Shown here: positions 35,079-44,032 of the stretch, one piece after another | How the letters are laid out: the number at the start of each line of letters is the position of its first letter | Position numbering within the stretch: position 1 is the stretch's first letter | Source of the DNA: Lachnospiraceae bacterium | GTDB lineage: Bacteria; Bacillota; Clostridia; Lachnospirales; Lachnospiraceae | Assembly: GCA_017936785.1 (NCBI GenBank) | Contig: JAGBEV010000002.1 | Location: 62,001 to 126,000, forward strand | Direction: 5' to 3' | Length of the DNA: 64,000 nucleotides | Notes under the pieces: generated by a model | Told to the model about the DNA's origin: nothing | What the model saw: the letters and a program-made list of their open reading frames with translations, nothing else | The model's database searches: none | Program-made: the position numbers and the translations under genes

Positions 35079-35372
35079 ATGGAAGAAAAGAGAAAGAAAC
35101 CCAAACAGGCAATTGCCTTATCCTATGACCCTTCTGAGGAGGCGCCTAAAGTCATTGCCTCCGGTACGGGAGTTCTGGCGGAAAAGATCATTGAAAAGGC
35201 AAAGGAAGTGGATATTCCCATTCACAGGGATGACAAGCTGGCGGACACTTTGTCCAAATTGGAAATCGGCGATATGATTCCGCCGGAGCTTTATGAAGTT
35301 GTAGCGGAAATTCTTGTATTTGTGGACAGAATGGATAAGATCAAAGAAAAAATGGGAGACAGGAAACCATGA
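35079..35372 (+). CDS. ylqH: YlqH: orphan FlhB C-terminal-domain protein
   Basis: A 97-residue soluble protein matching only the cytoplasmic tail of FlhB/YscU export-gate proteins: AIALSYDPSEEAPKVIASGTGVLAEKIIEKAKEVDIPIHRDDKLADTLSKLEIGDMIPPELYEVVAEIL. The self-cleavage motif NPTH and the membrane part are absent, as in the YlqH family. It lies 9 bp after ylqG and overlaps the ABC-F start by 4 bp. FliK and FlhB act together in flagellar substrate switching, so YlqG and YlqH may also form a pair. Confidence 0.88.
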   Translation: MEEKRKKPKQAIALSYDPSEEAPKVIASGTGVLAEKIIEKAKEVDIPIHRDDKLADTLSKLEIGDMIPPELYEVVAEILVFVDRMDKIKEKMGDRKP

Positions 35373-36925
35373 GCATATTAAATGTTGAACACCTGACTCA
35401 CGGCTTCGGAGACAGAGCGATTTTTGAGGATGTTTCCTTTCGGCTGTTGAAGGGAGAGCATATTGGACTGATCGGAGCCAATGGAGAGGGTAAGTCCACT
35501 TTTATGAATATCATTACCGGCAAGCTGCAGCCTGATGAGGGAAAGATAGAGTGGGCAAAGCATGTACGTGTAGGATATCTGGATCAGCACACGGTGCTTA
35601 ATAAGGGGATGACCGTAAAGGATGTGCTTTCTTCAGCATTTTCATTTCTATTTGATCTGGAAGCCAGGATGAATGAAATGTATGAGCTGATGGCGACGGC
35701 AGATGAAAAACAGCTTGAGGAATATATGGAAGAGGTAGGCACTATTACGGATCTGCTTACCTACCATGATTTTTATCTGATCGACAGTAAGGTGGAAGAG
35801 GTGGCAAGGGCTCTGGGGCTTTTGGAACTGGGACTTGACCGGGATGTGACAGACTTAAGCGGCGGACAGAGGACCAAGGTACTTCTTGGGAAGCTGCTTT
35901 TGGAAAAGCCTGATATCCTGCTGTTAGATGAACCCACCAATTATCTGGATGCAGAGCATATTGAATGGCTGAAAAGGTACTTGATAGATTATGAAAATGC
36001 CTTTATTCTGATCTCACATGATATTCCCTTTTTAAACAGCGTCATCAATCTGATCTACCATATGGACCAGTTAAAACTGACCAGATATGTGGGCGATTAT
36101 GACAAGTTTATGGAAGTTTATGAAATGAAGAAGGCTCAGTTAGAGGCGGCTTATAACAGACAGCAGAAGGAGATTGCAGACTTAAAGGACTTTGTAGCAC
36201 GCAATAAGGCAAGAGTTTCTACCAGAAATATGGCAATGTCCAGACAAAAGAAGTTAGATAAAATGGATGTGATCACCCTGGCAGCAGAAAAGCCCAAGCC
36301 GGAATTTTATTTTAAAGAGGCAAGGACACCGGGAAAATATATATTTCAGACTAAGGATCTGGTAATCGGTTATGATGAACCTCTTTCCGTTCCTTTAAAT
36401 CTGGCTATGGAAAGAAAGAGCAAGATCGCTTTGATCGGAGCCAACGGAATCGGTAAGTCCACATTGTTAAAAAGTATATTGGGACTGATACCACCTGTTT
36501 CCGGCTATGCCCAGCTTGGCGAGTATCTGGCAATCGGATATTTTGAACAGGAAATGAGCCAGGATGTCAATACTACCTGTATTGAAGAGATATGGAATGA
36601 ATTTCCGGGTTTTAGCCAGTATGAGGTAAGAAGTGCCCTTGCAAAATGCGGTCTGACTACCAAGCATATTGAAAGCAAGGTTAAGGTATTGAGCGGCGGA
36701 GAGCAGGCAAAGGTAAGGCTTTGTAAGATCATGAACAGGGAAAGCAACATTTTGCTGTTAGATGAGCCTACCAATCATCTGGATGTGGATGCAAAGGCGG
36801 AATTAAAACGGGCTCTCATGGAATATCATGGAAGTATCCTCATGGTATGCCATGAACCGGAGTTTTATGAGGATTGGGTAACTGAGGTATGGGACTGCAG
36901 CAAGTGGACTACCAGAATGGTATAA
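35369..36925 (+). CDS. ABC-F family ATPase (ribosome-associated)
   Basis: A 518-residue protein with two ATPase cassettes and no membrane domain. Cassette 1 has GANGEGKST, LSGGQRTKV and LLLDEPTNYLD; cassette 2 has GANGIGKST, LSGGEQAKV and LLLDEPTNHLD. The linker between them (about 240-310, rich in Lys, Arg and Ala) is the P-site tRNA interaction motif region. ABC-F proteins act on stalled ribosomes; some protect from antibiotics. Length and sequence resemble housekeeping YbiT/YkpA-like members, but a resistance role cannot be excluded. ATG overlaps the ylqH stop. Confidence 0.93.
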   Translation: MSILNVEHLTHGFGDRAIFEDVSFRLLKGEHIGLIGANGEGKSTFMNIITGKLQPDEGKIEWAKHVRVGYLDQHTVLNKGMTVKDVLSSAFSFLFDLEARMNEMYELMATADEKQLEEYMEEVGTITDLLTYHDFYLIDSKVEEVARALGLLELGLDRDVTDLSGGQRTKVLLGKLLLEKPDILLLDEPTNYLDAEHIEWLKRYLIDYENAFILISHDIPFLNSVINLIYHMDQLKLTRYVGDYDKFMEVYEMKKAQLEAAYNRQQKEIADLKDFVARNKARVSTRNMAMSRQKKLDKMDVITLAAEKPKPEFYFKEARTPGKYIFQTKDLVIGYDEPLSVPLNLAMERKSKIALIGANGIGKSTLLKSILGLIPPVSGYAQLGEYLAIGYFEQEMSQDVNTTCIEEIWNEFPGFSQYEVRSALAKCGLTTKHIESKVKVLSGGEQAKVRLCKIMNRESNILLLDEPTNHLDVDAKAELKRALMEYHGSILMVCHEPEFYEDWVTEVWDCSKWTTRMV

Positions 36926-36952
36926 AAATTGTGTTTTAGGAAGGAAAAGTAA

Positions 36953-37807
36953 ATGTATACGAATACATTGACAATGGAAGAATATAAATCATCAAAAGAA
37001 ACAGGTACAAATGGAAAGAGGCAAAAGAAGGGGTTATGCGGAAGTACTTTAAAGATGGTTGCTATTGTTACCATGTTTATTGATCACTTTGCGGCGATTA
37101 TTTTAGACAGATATCTGATCTCCAAAGGTTTTTTATATATATCGTCAGCCGAAGAACTGCTTCTCCCGGAAAACAGGACCAGTCTTGTGATCTATATGAT
37201 CGACATGGTCATGAGATTGATCGGGCGTCTGGGATTTCCCCTTTTCTGTTTTTTAATGGTTGAAGGATTTCATTATACCAGAAGCAGGGCGAAATATGCT
37301 GCAAGGCTTTTGTTATTTGCAGTGATCTCTGAGATTCCTTTTGATCTGGCGTTTAAGATGAAGGTTTTGGAGTTTACTTATCAGAATGTATTTTTTACGC
37401 TTTTTATAGGGCTTTTGACTATTTGGGGATTGGAAACCTTTATTACATGGATCGGCGGAAAGATACAGGGGAAGATCAGACTGCTTCCTCAGATCGTGGG
37501 AGTCCTTATCATTACGGCGGCAGGTATGGCAGTTGCAGAATTGATGCAGACCGATTATGCGGCTACAGGCGTTCTGACCATTGCAGTTATGTTTTTGGTA
37601 CATAAGAAATCAAAGGGATGGTCTATGGCAGCAGGCTGCGCTGTATTGACAATATCAATGCCCATAGAATTCACCTGTTTTCTGACCGTTCCCCTGGCAG
37701 CTAATTATAACGGAAAACGTGGATGGAAGTTAAAATATTTCTTCTATCTGTTTTATCCGGGACATATTTTCCTGTTATATCTGGTCTGCCGGTTGCTGGG
37801 GATTTAA
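36953..37807 (+). CDS. TraX family membrane protein
   Basis: A 284-residue protein with about eight membrane segments: KMVAIVTMFIDHFAAIILD, RLIGRLGFPLFCFLMVEGFHYTRSRAKYAARLLLFAVISEIPFDLAF, and NVFFTLFIGLLTIWGLE are the TraX hallmarks. F-plasmid TraX acetylates pilin, and chromosomal homologues are common in Clostridia and of unknown role, possibly acyl transfer to surface molecules. AGGAAGGAAAAG precedes the ATG. No conjugation genes are near. Confidence 0.9.
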   Translation: MYTNTLTMEEYKSSKETGTNGKRQKKGLCGSTLKMVAIVTMFIDHFAAIILDRYLISKGFLYISSAEELLLPENRTSLVIYMIDMVMRLIGRLGFPLFCFLMVEGFHYTRSRAKYAARLLLFAVISEIPFDLAFKMKVLEFTYQNVFFTLFIGLLTIWGLETFITWIGGKIQGKIRLLPQIVGVLIITAAGMAVAELMQTDYAATGVLTIAVMFLVHKKSKGWSMAAGCAVLTISMPIEFTCFLTVPLAANYNGKRGWKLKYFFYLFYPGHIFLLYLVCRLLGI

Positions 37808-37865
37808 CGGTTCGGTAAAATAGATGAGTTTTGCGAATTTTGTGTCTGGAGAGAGAAGGAGCAGA

Positions 37866-38228
37866 ATGAGCAGACAAAATGAACGGCAGACAGGAGCGCT
37901 TTATGAGGAGAAAGCCTGTTTGTATTTAAAGGAAAAGGGTCTGAAAATCCTGGAAAGAAATTTCCGTGTCAGGCAGGGAGAAATTGACATTGTGGCAAGG
38001 GATAAGGAAACGCTGGTCTTTGTGGAAGTAAAGTTTCGGAAAGATGCTTCCAAAGGCCTGCCTCAGGAAGCGGTGGACAGAAAAAAACAAAGGCAGATCA
38101 GCAGAGTGGCGTTGTTTTACCTTTCTTTTCATCATCTGCCTCTTTCCACACCATGCCGGTTTGACGTGGTGGCAATCTGCCAGAATGAGATCAACTGGAT
38201 TCCCAATGCGTTTTCTTTTGTGAAATAA
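37866..38228 (+). CDS. yraN: YraN/UPF0102 family putative endonuclease
   Basis: A 120-residue protein with a restriction-endonuclease-like fold: GALYEEKACLYLKEKG, then the active-site pattern GEIDIVARDKETLVFVEVKFR (E, D, E, K). It is usually found next to rnhB in bacteria, as it roughly is here. I chose the ATG at 37866 after GAAGGAGCAG; the open frame begins at 37824. The biochemical role is not settled. Confidence 0.92.
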   Translation: MSRQNERQTGALYEEKACLYLKEKGLKILERNFRVRQGEIDIVARDKETLVFVEVKFRKDASKGLPQEAVDRKKQRQISRVALFYLSFHHLPLSTPCRFDVVAICQNEINWIPNAFSFVK

Positions 38229-38288
38229 AGATCCTGATTTGCATTATTGTCCCCAGGCATCAACAAAGCAGAAATGAGGATGTAAAAT

Positions 38289-39137
38289 ATGTATCCTGTT
38301 ATAAGAAAGAGTAATACAAAAAATCATATGATACAAAACAGATCCGGAGAAATGGAATATCTTACATTTCCGGGTCTTGGTGAAATAACCTGTATCAGGC
38401 ATCTTTTCAGCACCAGGCTGGGCGGTGTCAGTGAAGGGATATATTCTTCCATGAATCTGAGCTTTACCCGGGGAGACGAAGAGGAAAAAGTCTATGAAAA
38501 CTTTGACAGGATTGCCCGGGTGCTGGAAGTAAACAGGGAGCAATTTGTTTTATCCCATCAGACCCATACAGATAACATCCGCATTGTTACCAGGGAAGAT
38601 GCAGGCTGCGGTCTGACAAAGCCCCCTGCCTATGAAAATATCGACGGACTGGTCACAAAGGAAAAGGGTCTGGTGCTGTCTACCTTTTATGCGGACTGCG
38701 TGCCCATTTATCTGGCAGACCCGGTAAAAGAAGTGATCGGATTGTGTCATTCGGGATGGAAGGGAACAGTAAAAGAGATCAGTGCAAAAACCGTTCATAT
38801 CATGCAGGAGGAGTTTGGCTGTGATCCGGCAGATATTCATGGAGCCATCGCACCTTCCATTTGTCAGGATTGTTATGAAGTAAGTGAAGATGTTATAGCA
38901 GAGATCAGGAACACTTTTGAAGGAGCTTGTGAAACGCTTTTTTATAAAAAACAAAACGGCAGATATCAGTTAAATCTGTGGAAGGCTTGTGAACTGACTT
39001 TGTTAAAGGCAGGGCTTTTGCCAGAGCATATTGAAGTAACGGATATTTGTACCTGCTGTAATCCGGATTATTTGTTTTCCCATCGTGCTTCCATGGGGAA
39101 GAGAGGAAATCTGGGCGCATTTTTAATGCTGATCTGA
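38289..39137 (+). CDS. pgeF: Peptidoglycan editing factor PgeF (YfiH/laccase-domain)
   Basis: A 282-residue protein of the multicopper-like YfiH family (YlmD in Bacillus). Metal ligands are visible in SHQTHTDNI, the Cys in STFYADCVPI and the His in GLCHSGWKGTV. Members remove misincorporated serine-containing muropeptide precursors or deaminate adenosine. GAGGATG precedes the ATG. It closes the long + strand block and is followed by a strong terminator. Confidence 0.92.
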   Translation: MYPVIRKSNTKNHMIQNRSGEMEYLTFPGLGEITCIRHLFSTRLGGVSEGIYSSMNLSFTRGDEEEKVYENFDRIARVLEVNREQFVLSHQTHTDNIRIVTREDAGCGLTKPPAYENIDGLVTKEKGLVLSTFYADCVPIYLADPVKEVIGLCHSGWKGTVKEISAKTVHIMQEEFGCDPADIHGAIAPSICQDCYEVSEDVIAEIRNTFEGACETLFYKKQNGRYQLNLWKACELTLLKAGLLPEHIEVTDICTCCNPDYLFSHRASMGKRGNLGAFLMLI

Positions 39138-39209
39138 AAAACAGGCTGTCATATTCAGAAATTTTTTGTGATTCTCATTTCTGAATATGATAGCCTGTTT
39201 TGTTTTTTT
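39137..39209. terminator. Bidirectional terminator between pgeF and prs
   Basis: A stem of more than 20 bp (AAAACAGGCT through TCAGAAA, with its complement ending TAGCCTGTTTT) has T runs on both strands and lies between converging genes. Confidence 0.93.
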
Positions 39210-39239
39210 GATATTTCGGGAATCTATATTGAGATTCAT

Positions 39240-40427
39240 TTATAGATCGCAGAATTCCCTTTCGTTATATTTGGTCAGTAATTCCTGAATCTTATAAGTA
39301 GGGGTTAATACATTACCCATGGATAGATCATGATTCATAAAGTCGATGATACTTGCGGTAAATTTACTCATATCCGCTTCAACGAAGTATTTGCGTTCTT
39401 TCACTTCCGGCGGAAGATAAGTCAGATTGGTAACCACCACCCGGTCAAAGTAATTTTTGGCATAGGCATCATCAAAAGCCTTTAAGCCTTCAGTAAATAA
39501 ACCGAAGGTGCAGCAGATGAATACCCGTTTTGCCCCCATCTGTTTTAACTGTTTTGCAGTGTCGATCATGCTGCCGCCGGATGCGATCATATCATCAATG
39601 ATGATAACATCCCTGCCTTTAATATTGTCTCCTAAAAATTCATGAGCTACAATAGGATTTTTGCCATTGACCACTTTGGAGTAATCACGGCGTTTATAAA
39701 ACATACCTGTATCAACGCCCAAAACAGAAGAGAAGTAAACTGCACGGTCCAGAGCACCTTCGTCGGGGCTGATAACAGTCATATGATCTTTATCAATGAT
39801 CAGATCTTTTTCATAATGAAGCAAAGAACGGATAAACTGATAAGGAGGAGTAAAGTTATCAAAGCCATTAAGTGGTGTTGCATTTGCAACTCTTGGATCA
39901 TGGGCATCAAAAGTAATAAAATTGCTGACACCCATCTGGCTTAATTCTTTTAAAGCATAAGCGCAGTCCAAAGATTCTCTTGTGGTTCTTTTGTGCTGAC
40001 GTCCTTCATAAAGGAAGGGCATGATGACATTAATACGATGTGCTTTGCCGTTGCATGCGGCGATCAGTCTTTTTAGATCCTGATAATGGTCATCAGGAGA
40101 TTTGTGGTTTTCATATCCGTTTACGGTATAAGTCAGGCTGTGGTTGCACACATCTACCATAATAAACAGATCTTTACCACGGACGGATTCATTTAAAATG
40201 GCTTTTCCTTCGCCGGAACCGAAGCGGGGACAAACAGCGTCCAAAAGATAATTGTCTTCGGAATAGCCCTGAAAAGCGGGATCGTTTTTTAAATCATTAT
40301 GTACATTGGCACGGAAGTCCACCAGATAATCATTGACTTTTTCGGCAAAGGAAATACAGCTTTCCGTTGCGATGATCTTTAGGGGGGCTACCGGCATGGC
40401 ATTTTCAAGTACTGATAAATTAGGCAT
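39240..40427 (-). CDS. prs: Ribose-phosphate pyrophosphokinase, long divergent form
   Basis: Makes PRPP from ribose 5-phosphate and ATP for nucleotide, His and Trp synthesis. At 395 residues it is about 80 longer than the usual enzyme. It keeps FGSGEGKAILNESVRGKDLFI, the flexible catalytic loop (YKRRDYSKV) and the PRPP-binding DDMIASGGSMIDTA. The metal motif usually VDLHAEQ is FDAHDPR. The extra length is in N-terminal and mid-protein insertions (NHSLTYTVNGYENHKSPDDHY). I chose the ATG at 40427 after CGGAGGATAGA; the frame is open to 40463. No other prs is in the window. Confidence 0.9.
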   Translation of the reverse strand: MPNLSVLENAMPVAPLKIIATESCISFAEKVNDYLVDFRANVHNDLKNDPAFQGYSEDNYLLDAVCPRFGSGEGKAILNESVRGKDLFIMVDVCNHSLTYTVNGYENHKSPDDHYQDLKRLIAACNGKAHRINVIMPFLYEGRQHKRTTRESLDCAYALKELSQMGVSNFITFDAHDPRVANATPLNGFDNFTPPYQFIRSLLHYEKDLIIDKDHMTVISPDEGALDRAVYFSSVLGVDTGMFYKRRDYSKVVNGKNPIVAHEFLGDNIKGRDVIIIDDMIASGGSMIDTAKQLKQMGAKRVFICCTFGLFTEGLKAFDDAYAKNYFDRVVVTNLTYLPPEVKERKYFVEADMSKFTASIIDFMNHDLSMGNVLTPTYKIQELLTKYNEREFCDL

Positions 40428-40484
40428 TCTATCCTCCGTATCTGTCGGCTTTGATACCGGCAAAGATAAATTTCTTACTCACTT

Positions 40485-40513
40485 AATTTATCATTCCGCT
40501 AGTGACACGTCAA
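40485..40513 (-). promoter_or_regulatory. Promoter of prs
   Basis: The minus strand has TTGACG (40508-40513), 17-bp spacer, TAAATT (40485-40490). Confidence 0.6.
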
Positions 40514-40548
40514 GGAATTTCTAGTAGAATGGAGAAGAAGGAGTTACT

Positions 40549-41910
40549 ATGAAAAAGGCAGAACATATTGTAAAAACAGTAGATTCCGGCAGCATTGCCG
40601 AGGAAATGGAAATTGAACCCGGAGATATCCTATTGCAGATCAATGGTGAGGATATCGAGGATATTTTTGACTATCAATATCTGATACAGGATGATTATAT
40701 AGAAGTGTTGGTAAAAAAGCCGGATGGGGAAGAGTGGCTTCTGGAAATCGATAAGGATGAGCAGGAAGATCTGGGAATCGAGTTTGAGAACGGACTGATG
40801 GATGAATACCGTTCCTGCCATAATAAATGTATTTTCTGCTTTATTGACCAGATGCCTAAAGGAATGCGTGATACCCTTTATTTTAAGGATGATGATTCCA
40901 GGTTGTCCTTTTTACAGGGAAATTATGTCACATTGACCAATATGTCCGAGCATGATGTGAACAGGATCATCAAATACCATTTAGAGCCTATTAACATATC
41001 TTTCCAGACCATGAATCCCAAGCTGCGTTGTATGATGTTAAATAACCGTTTTGCAGGAGATGCGCTAAAAAAGGTGGATGCTTTTTATGAAGCAGGTATT
41101 ACCATGAACGGTCAGATCGTTCTCTGCAAAGGTATCAATGATGGGGAGGAACTGGATTACAGCATCCGGGAACTGATCAGATATTATCCTTATCTGGAAA
41201 GCGTTTCCGTGGTTCCTGTTGGGTTGTCCAAATTCCGGGAAGGTTTATATCCTTTGGAACCTTTCTTAAAAGAAGATGCAGAAAATGTGCTGAATATCAT
41301 TCACAGATGGCAGAAATACATGTATGAAAATCATGGAACTCATTTCATCCATGCCAGTGATGAGTGGTATCTTCTGGCAGAAGAGCCTTTGCCTGATGAA
41401 GAAAATTATGATGGTTATCTGCAGCTGGAAAACGGCGTGGGAATGCTTACGTTATTAAAGGCGGAATTTAAGGAAGCCCTGGAAGGAGAAATCCATAAGG
41501 TGGGAGGAAAGCCTGATAAGAGCAGGAACGGGAAAATGACTATTGTAACAGGAAAGCTTGCTTATGCCACAATTAAGGAACTGGCAGATGAAATGATGAA
41601 ATGGTTTCCGAATTTGCAATTACAGGTGGTGGCAATCGTCAATGATTTTTTTGGTGAGATGATCACTGTTTCAGGACTTTTAACGGGACAGGATATCATA
41701 GCCCAATTAAAGGGGAAAGACCTTGGTAAAAGGATTCTTTTACCCCAGAATGTTTTGCGCAGCGGAGAAAATTATTTTCTGGATGACATCACTTTACCCC
41801 AGGTGGAAGAAACTTTACAAGTCAGGGCAGATATTGTAAAATCAAGCGGGCAGGATTTTGTCAGGACCATACTCTATGATGAATATGATAGGAAGAAGCA
41901 GGAATCATAA
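40549..41910 (+). CDS. DUF512 family PDZ / radical-SAM-like iron-sulfur protein
   Basis: A 453-residue protein with an N-terminal PDZ-like domain (about 1-70; VDSGSIAEEMEIEPGDILLQINGEDIED), then CHNKCIFCFIDQMPKGMRDTLYFKDDDSRLSFLQGNYVTLTN with a CxxxCxxC cluster motif as in radical SAM enzymes, and a C-terminal DUF512 domain. The function is unknown. It lies just upstream of der, an arrangement common in Clostridia, which hints at a link to ribosome or membrane biogenesis. AAGAAGGAG precedes the ATG. Confidence 0.9.
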   Translation: MKKAEHIVKTVDSGSIAEEMEIEPGDILLQINGEDIEDIFDYQYLIQDDYIEVLVKKPDGEEWLLEIDKDEQEDLGIEFENGLMDEYRSCHNKCIFCFIDQMPKGMRDTLYFKDDDSRLSFLQGNYVTLTNMSEHDVNRIIKYHLEPINISFQTMNPKLRCMMLNNRFAGDALKKVDAFYEAGITMNGQIVLCKGINDGEELDYSIRELIRYYPYLESVSVVPVGLSKFREGLYPLEPFLKEDAENVLNIIHRWQKYMYENHGTHFIHASDEWYLLAEEPLPDEENYDGYLQLENGVGMLTLLKAEFKEALEGEIHKVGGKPDKSRNGKMTIVTGKLAYATIKELADEMMKWFPNLQLQVVAIVNDFFGEMITVSGLLTGQDIIAQLKGKDLGKRILLPQNVLRSGENYFLDDITLPQVEETLQVRADIVKSSGQDFVRTILYDEYDRKKQES

Positions 41911-41965
41911 GCTGCCCCTTACCATAGAGAGATGCAGTCCTGCAGTTTTAGAACAGGAGAAATAA

Positions 41966-43306
41966 ATGAGTAATATAAAAGGAAAACCCATTGTAGCCGT
42001 GGTAGGAAGACCCAATGTGGGAAAATCCACATTGTTCAATGCCCTGGCAGGGTCAATGATCTCAATTGTAAAAGATACGCCGGGAATTACCAGAGACCGC
42101 ATTTATGCAGATGTGACCTGGCTGAACCACAGCTTTACCCTCATTGATACAGGCGGCATTGAGCCGGATTCCAGGGACATTATTTTGTCCCAGATGAGGG
42201 AGCAGGCTCAGATCGCCATTGATACGGCGGATGTGATCTTATTTATGGTGGATGTGAAACAGGGGCTTGTGGATGCAGATGCCAAAGTGGCGGATATGCT
42301 GCGCCGTTCCCATAAACCGGTTCTGCTTGTGGTCAATAAAGTGGACAGCTTCCAAAAGATGATGGCAGATGTGTATGAGTTTTATAATCTGGGTATCGGA
42401 GAGCCTTATGCCATTTCAGCGGCAAATCAGATGGGGATCGGAGATCTGCTGGATGAGGTCATTGCGCTTTTCCCGGAAAGTGACGGAGAAGAGGAAGAAG
42501 ATGAAAGACCCAAGATCGCCATTGTAGGAAAGCCCAATGTAGGAAAAAGCTCCATCATCAATAAACTGATCGGAGAAAACAGGCTGATTGTATCGGATAT
42601 CGCAGGAACTACCAGAGATGCGGTGGATACGCCTGTAAAATATAACGGAAAAGAATACGTATTTATTGATACGGCGGGCTTGAGAAGAAAAAATAAGATC
42701 AAAGAAGAACTGGAACGATATATGATCGTGCGTACAGTCAGTGCAGTAGAACGTGCCGATGTGGTGGTTTTAGTGATCGATGCAGTAGAAGGAGTAACGG
42801 AGCAGGATGCCAAGATCGCAGGAATTGCCCATGAAAGAGGAAAGGGCGTGGTCATCGCAGTCAATAAATGGGATGCGGTGGAAAAGGATGATAAGACCAT
42901 TTACCGTTTTACGGAAAAAGTGCGAAACACCCTTTCTTATATGCCTTACGCGGAACTTTTATTTATTTCTGCAAAAACGGGACAACGGCTGAATAAACTG
43001 TATGAGACCATTGATATGGTCATTGAAAACCATTCCCTGCGTGTAGCTACGGGCGTATTAAATGAGATCATGACCGAAGCGGTTGCGCTGCAGCAGCCTC
43101 CGTCAGATAAAGGAAAACGTCTGAGACTTTATTATATTACCCAGGTTTCCGTTAAACCGCCTACCTTTGTGATTTTTGTAAATGATAAGGAACTGATGCA
43201 CTTTTCTTATCAGAGATATATTGAAAACAAGATCAGGGAATCCTTTGGATTTAAAGGGACACCATTACATTTCATTATCAGGGAACGGAAGGATAAGGAC
43301 GCATAA
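41966..43306 (+). CDS. der: Ribosome-associated GTPase Der (EngA)
   Basis: Has two GTPase domains in tandem and acts in 50S assembly. The 446-residue protein shows G1 GRPNVGKST and DTGG in domain 1 and GKPNVGKSS, DTAG and NKWD in domain 2, then a KH-like C-terminal domain (about 355-446). CAGGAG precedes the ATG. plsY and gpsA follow. Confidence 0.98.
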   Translation: MSNIKGKPIVAVVGRPNVGKSTLFNALAGSMISIVKDTPGITRDRIYADVTWLNHSFTLIDTGGIEPDSRDIILSQMREQAQIAIDTADVILFMVDVKQGLVDADAKVADMLRRSHKPVLLVVNKVDSFQKMMADVYEFYNLGIGEPYAISAANQMGIGDLLDEVIALFPESDGEEEEDERPKIAIVGKPNVGKSSIINKLIGENRLIVSDIAGTTRDAVDTPVKYNGKEYVFIDTAGLRRKNKIKEELERYMIVRTVSAVERADVVVLVIDAVEGVTEQDAKIAGIAHERGKGVVIAVNKWDAVEKDDKTIYRFTEKVRNTLSYMPYAELLFISAKTGQRLNKLYETIDMVIENHSLRVATGVLNEIMTEAVALQQPPSDKGKRLRLYYITQVSVKPPTFVIFVNDKELMHFSYQRYIENKIRESFGFKGTPLHFIIRERKDKDA

Positions 43307-43377
43307 GAGTGCTCAGACACGCTGTGAAGAGATGGCGGGAAAGATGCATATTATGAAAAAAGGGAGAGGAAAGTAAA

Positions 43378-44028
43378 ATGATACGTATTGTTTGTTTGGT
43401 AATCGGCTATTGTTTTGGATTATTCCAGACAGCATTTATTTATGGAAAGATCCATGGCATCGACATCAGGGAACGGGGCAGCGGAAATTCCGGCACTACC
43501 AATGCATTGAGAGTCTTAGGTAAAAAGGCAGGCTTGATCGTCTTTTTGGGAGATGCACTGAAGGCGGTATTTGCCATGGTACTGGTACATTTGCTGTTTG
43601 AAAATCAGTATCCGGATATGGCGGCACTGCTTCGGATCTATGCAGGTGCAGGTGTGGTGTTAGGTCACAATTTCCCTTTTTACATGGGATTTAAAGGCGG
43701 TAAAGGTATTGCTGCAACTGGAGGCATCAGCCTTGGCATGGCATGGCAGTGTATGATTGCAGTGGCAGGAACTTTTTTTGCGATTTTCTTTACCACACAT
43801 TTTGTTTCTCTGGGATCATTGTGTATGTATGTGGTCTTTGTCATAGCTCTGGTCATTATGGGGCAGACAGGGTATTTTGGAATGCCCCAGCCTTATCTGA
43901 CGGAAATGTATATCATTGCCATTTTACTTATGATCATGGCGTTTGTAAGACATAGAGGAAATATCAGCCGGTTAATTCGCGGAAATGAGAGAAAGACTTA
44001 TTTGACCAGGAAGAATAAGGAGGACTAA
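43378..44028 (+). CDS. plsY: Glycerol-3-phosphate acyltransferase PlsY
   Basis: Transfers an acyl group from acyl phosphate to glycerol 3-phosphate at the membrane, the first step of phospholipid synthesis. The 216-residue protein has five or more membrane segments and the catalytic loops GSGNSGTTNALRVLGKKAG and GHNFPFYMGFKGGKGIA. GGGAGAGGAAAG precedes the ATG. Four bp separate it from gpsA, which makes its substrate. Confidence 0.97.
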   Translation: MIRIVCLVIGYCFGLFQTAFIYGKIHGIDIRERGSGNSGTTNALRVLGKKAGLIVFLGDALKAVFAMVLVHLLFENQYPDMAALLRIYAGAGVVLGHNFPFYMGFKGGKGIAATGGISLGMAWQCMIAVAGTFFAIFFTTHFVSLGSLCMYVVFVIALVIMGQTGYFGMPQPYLTEMYIIAILLMIMAFVRHRGNISRLIRGNERKTYLTRKNKED

Positions 44029-44032
44029 GGAT

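Noticed and set aside
33366-35372. Flagellar gene cluster
   Set aside because: Only FliK-like and FlhB-tail-like proteins are present, in the ylqG-ylqH position known from Bacillus; no other flagellar genes.
36953-37807. TraX as a sign of a conjugative element
   Set aside because: No relaxase, coupling protein, integrase pair or attachment repeats are nearby; chromosomal TraX homologues are common in Clostridia.
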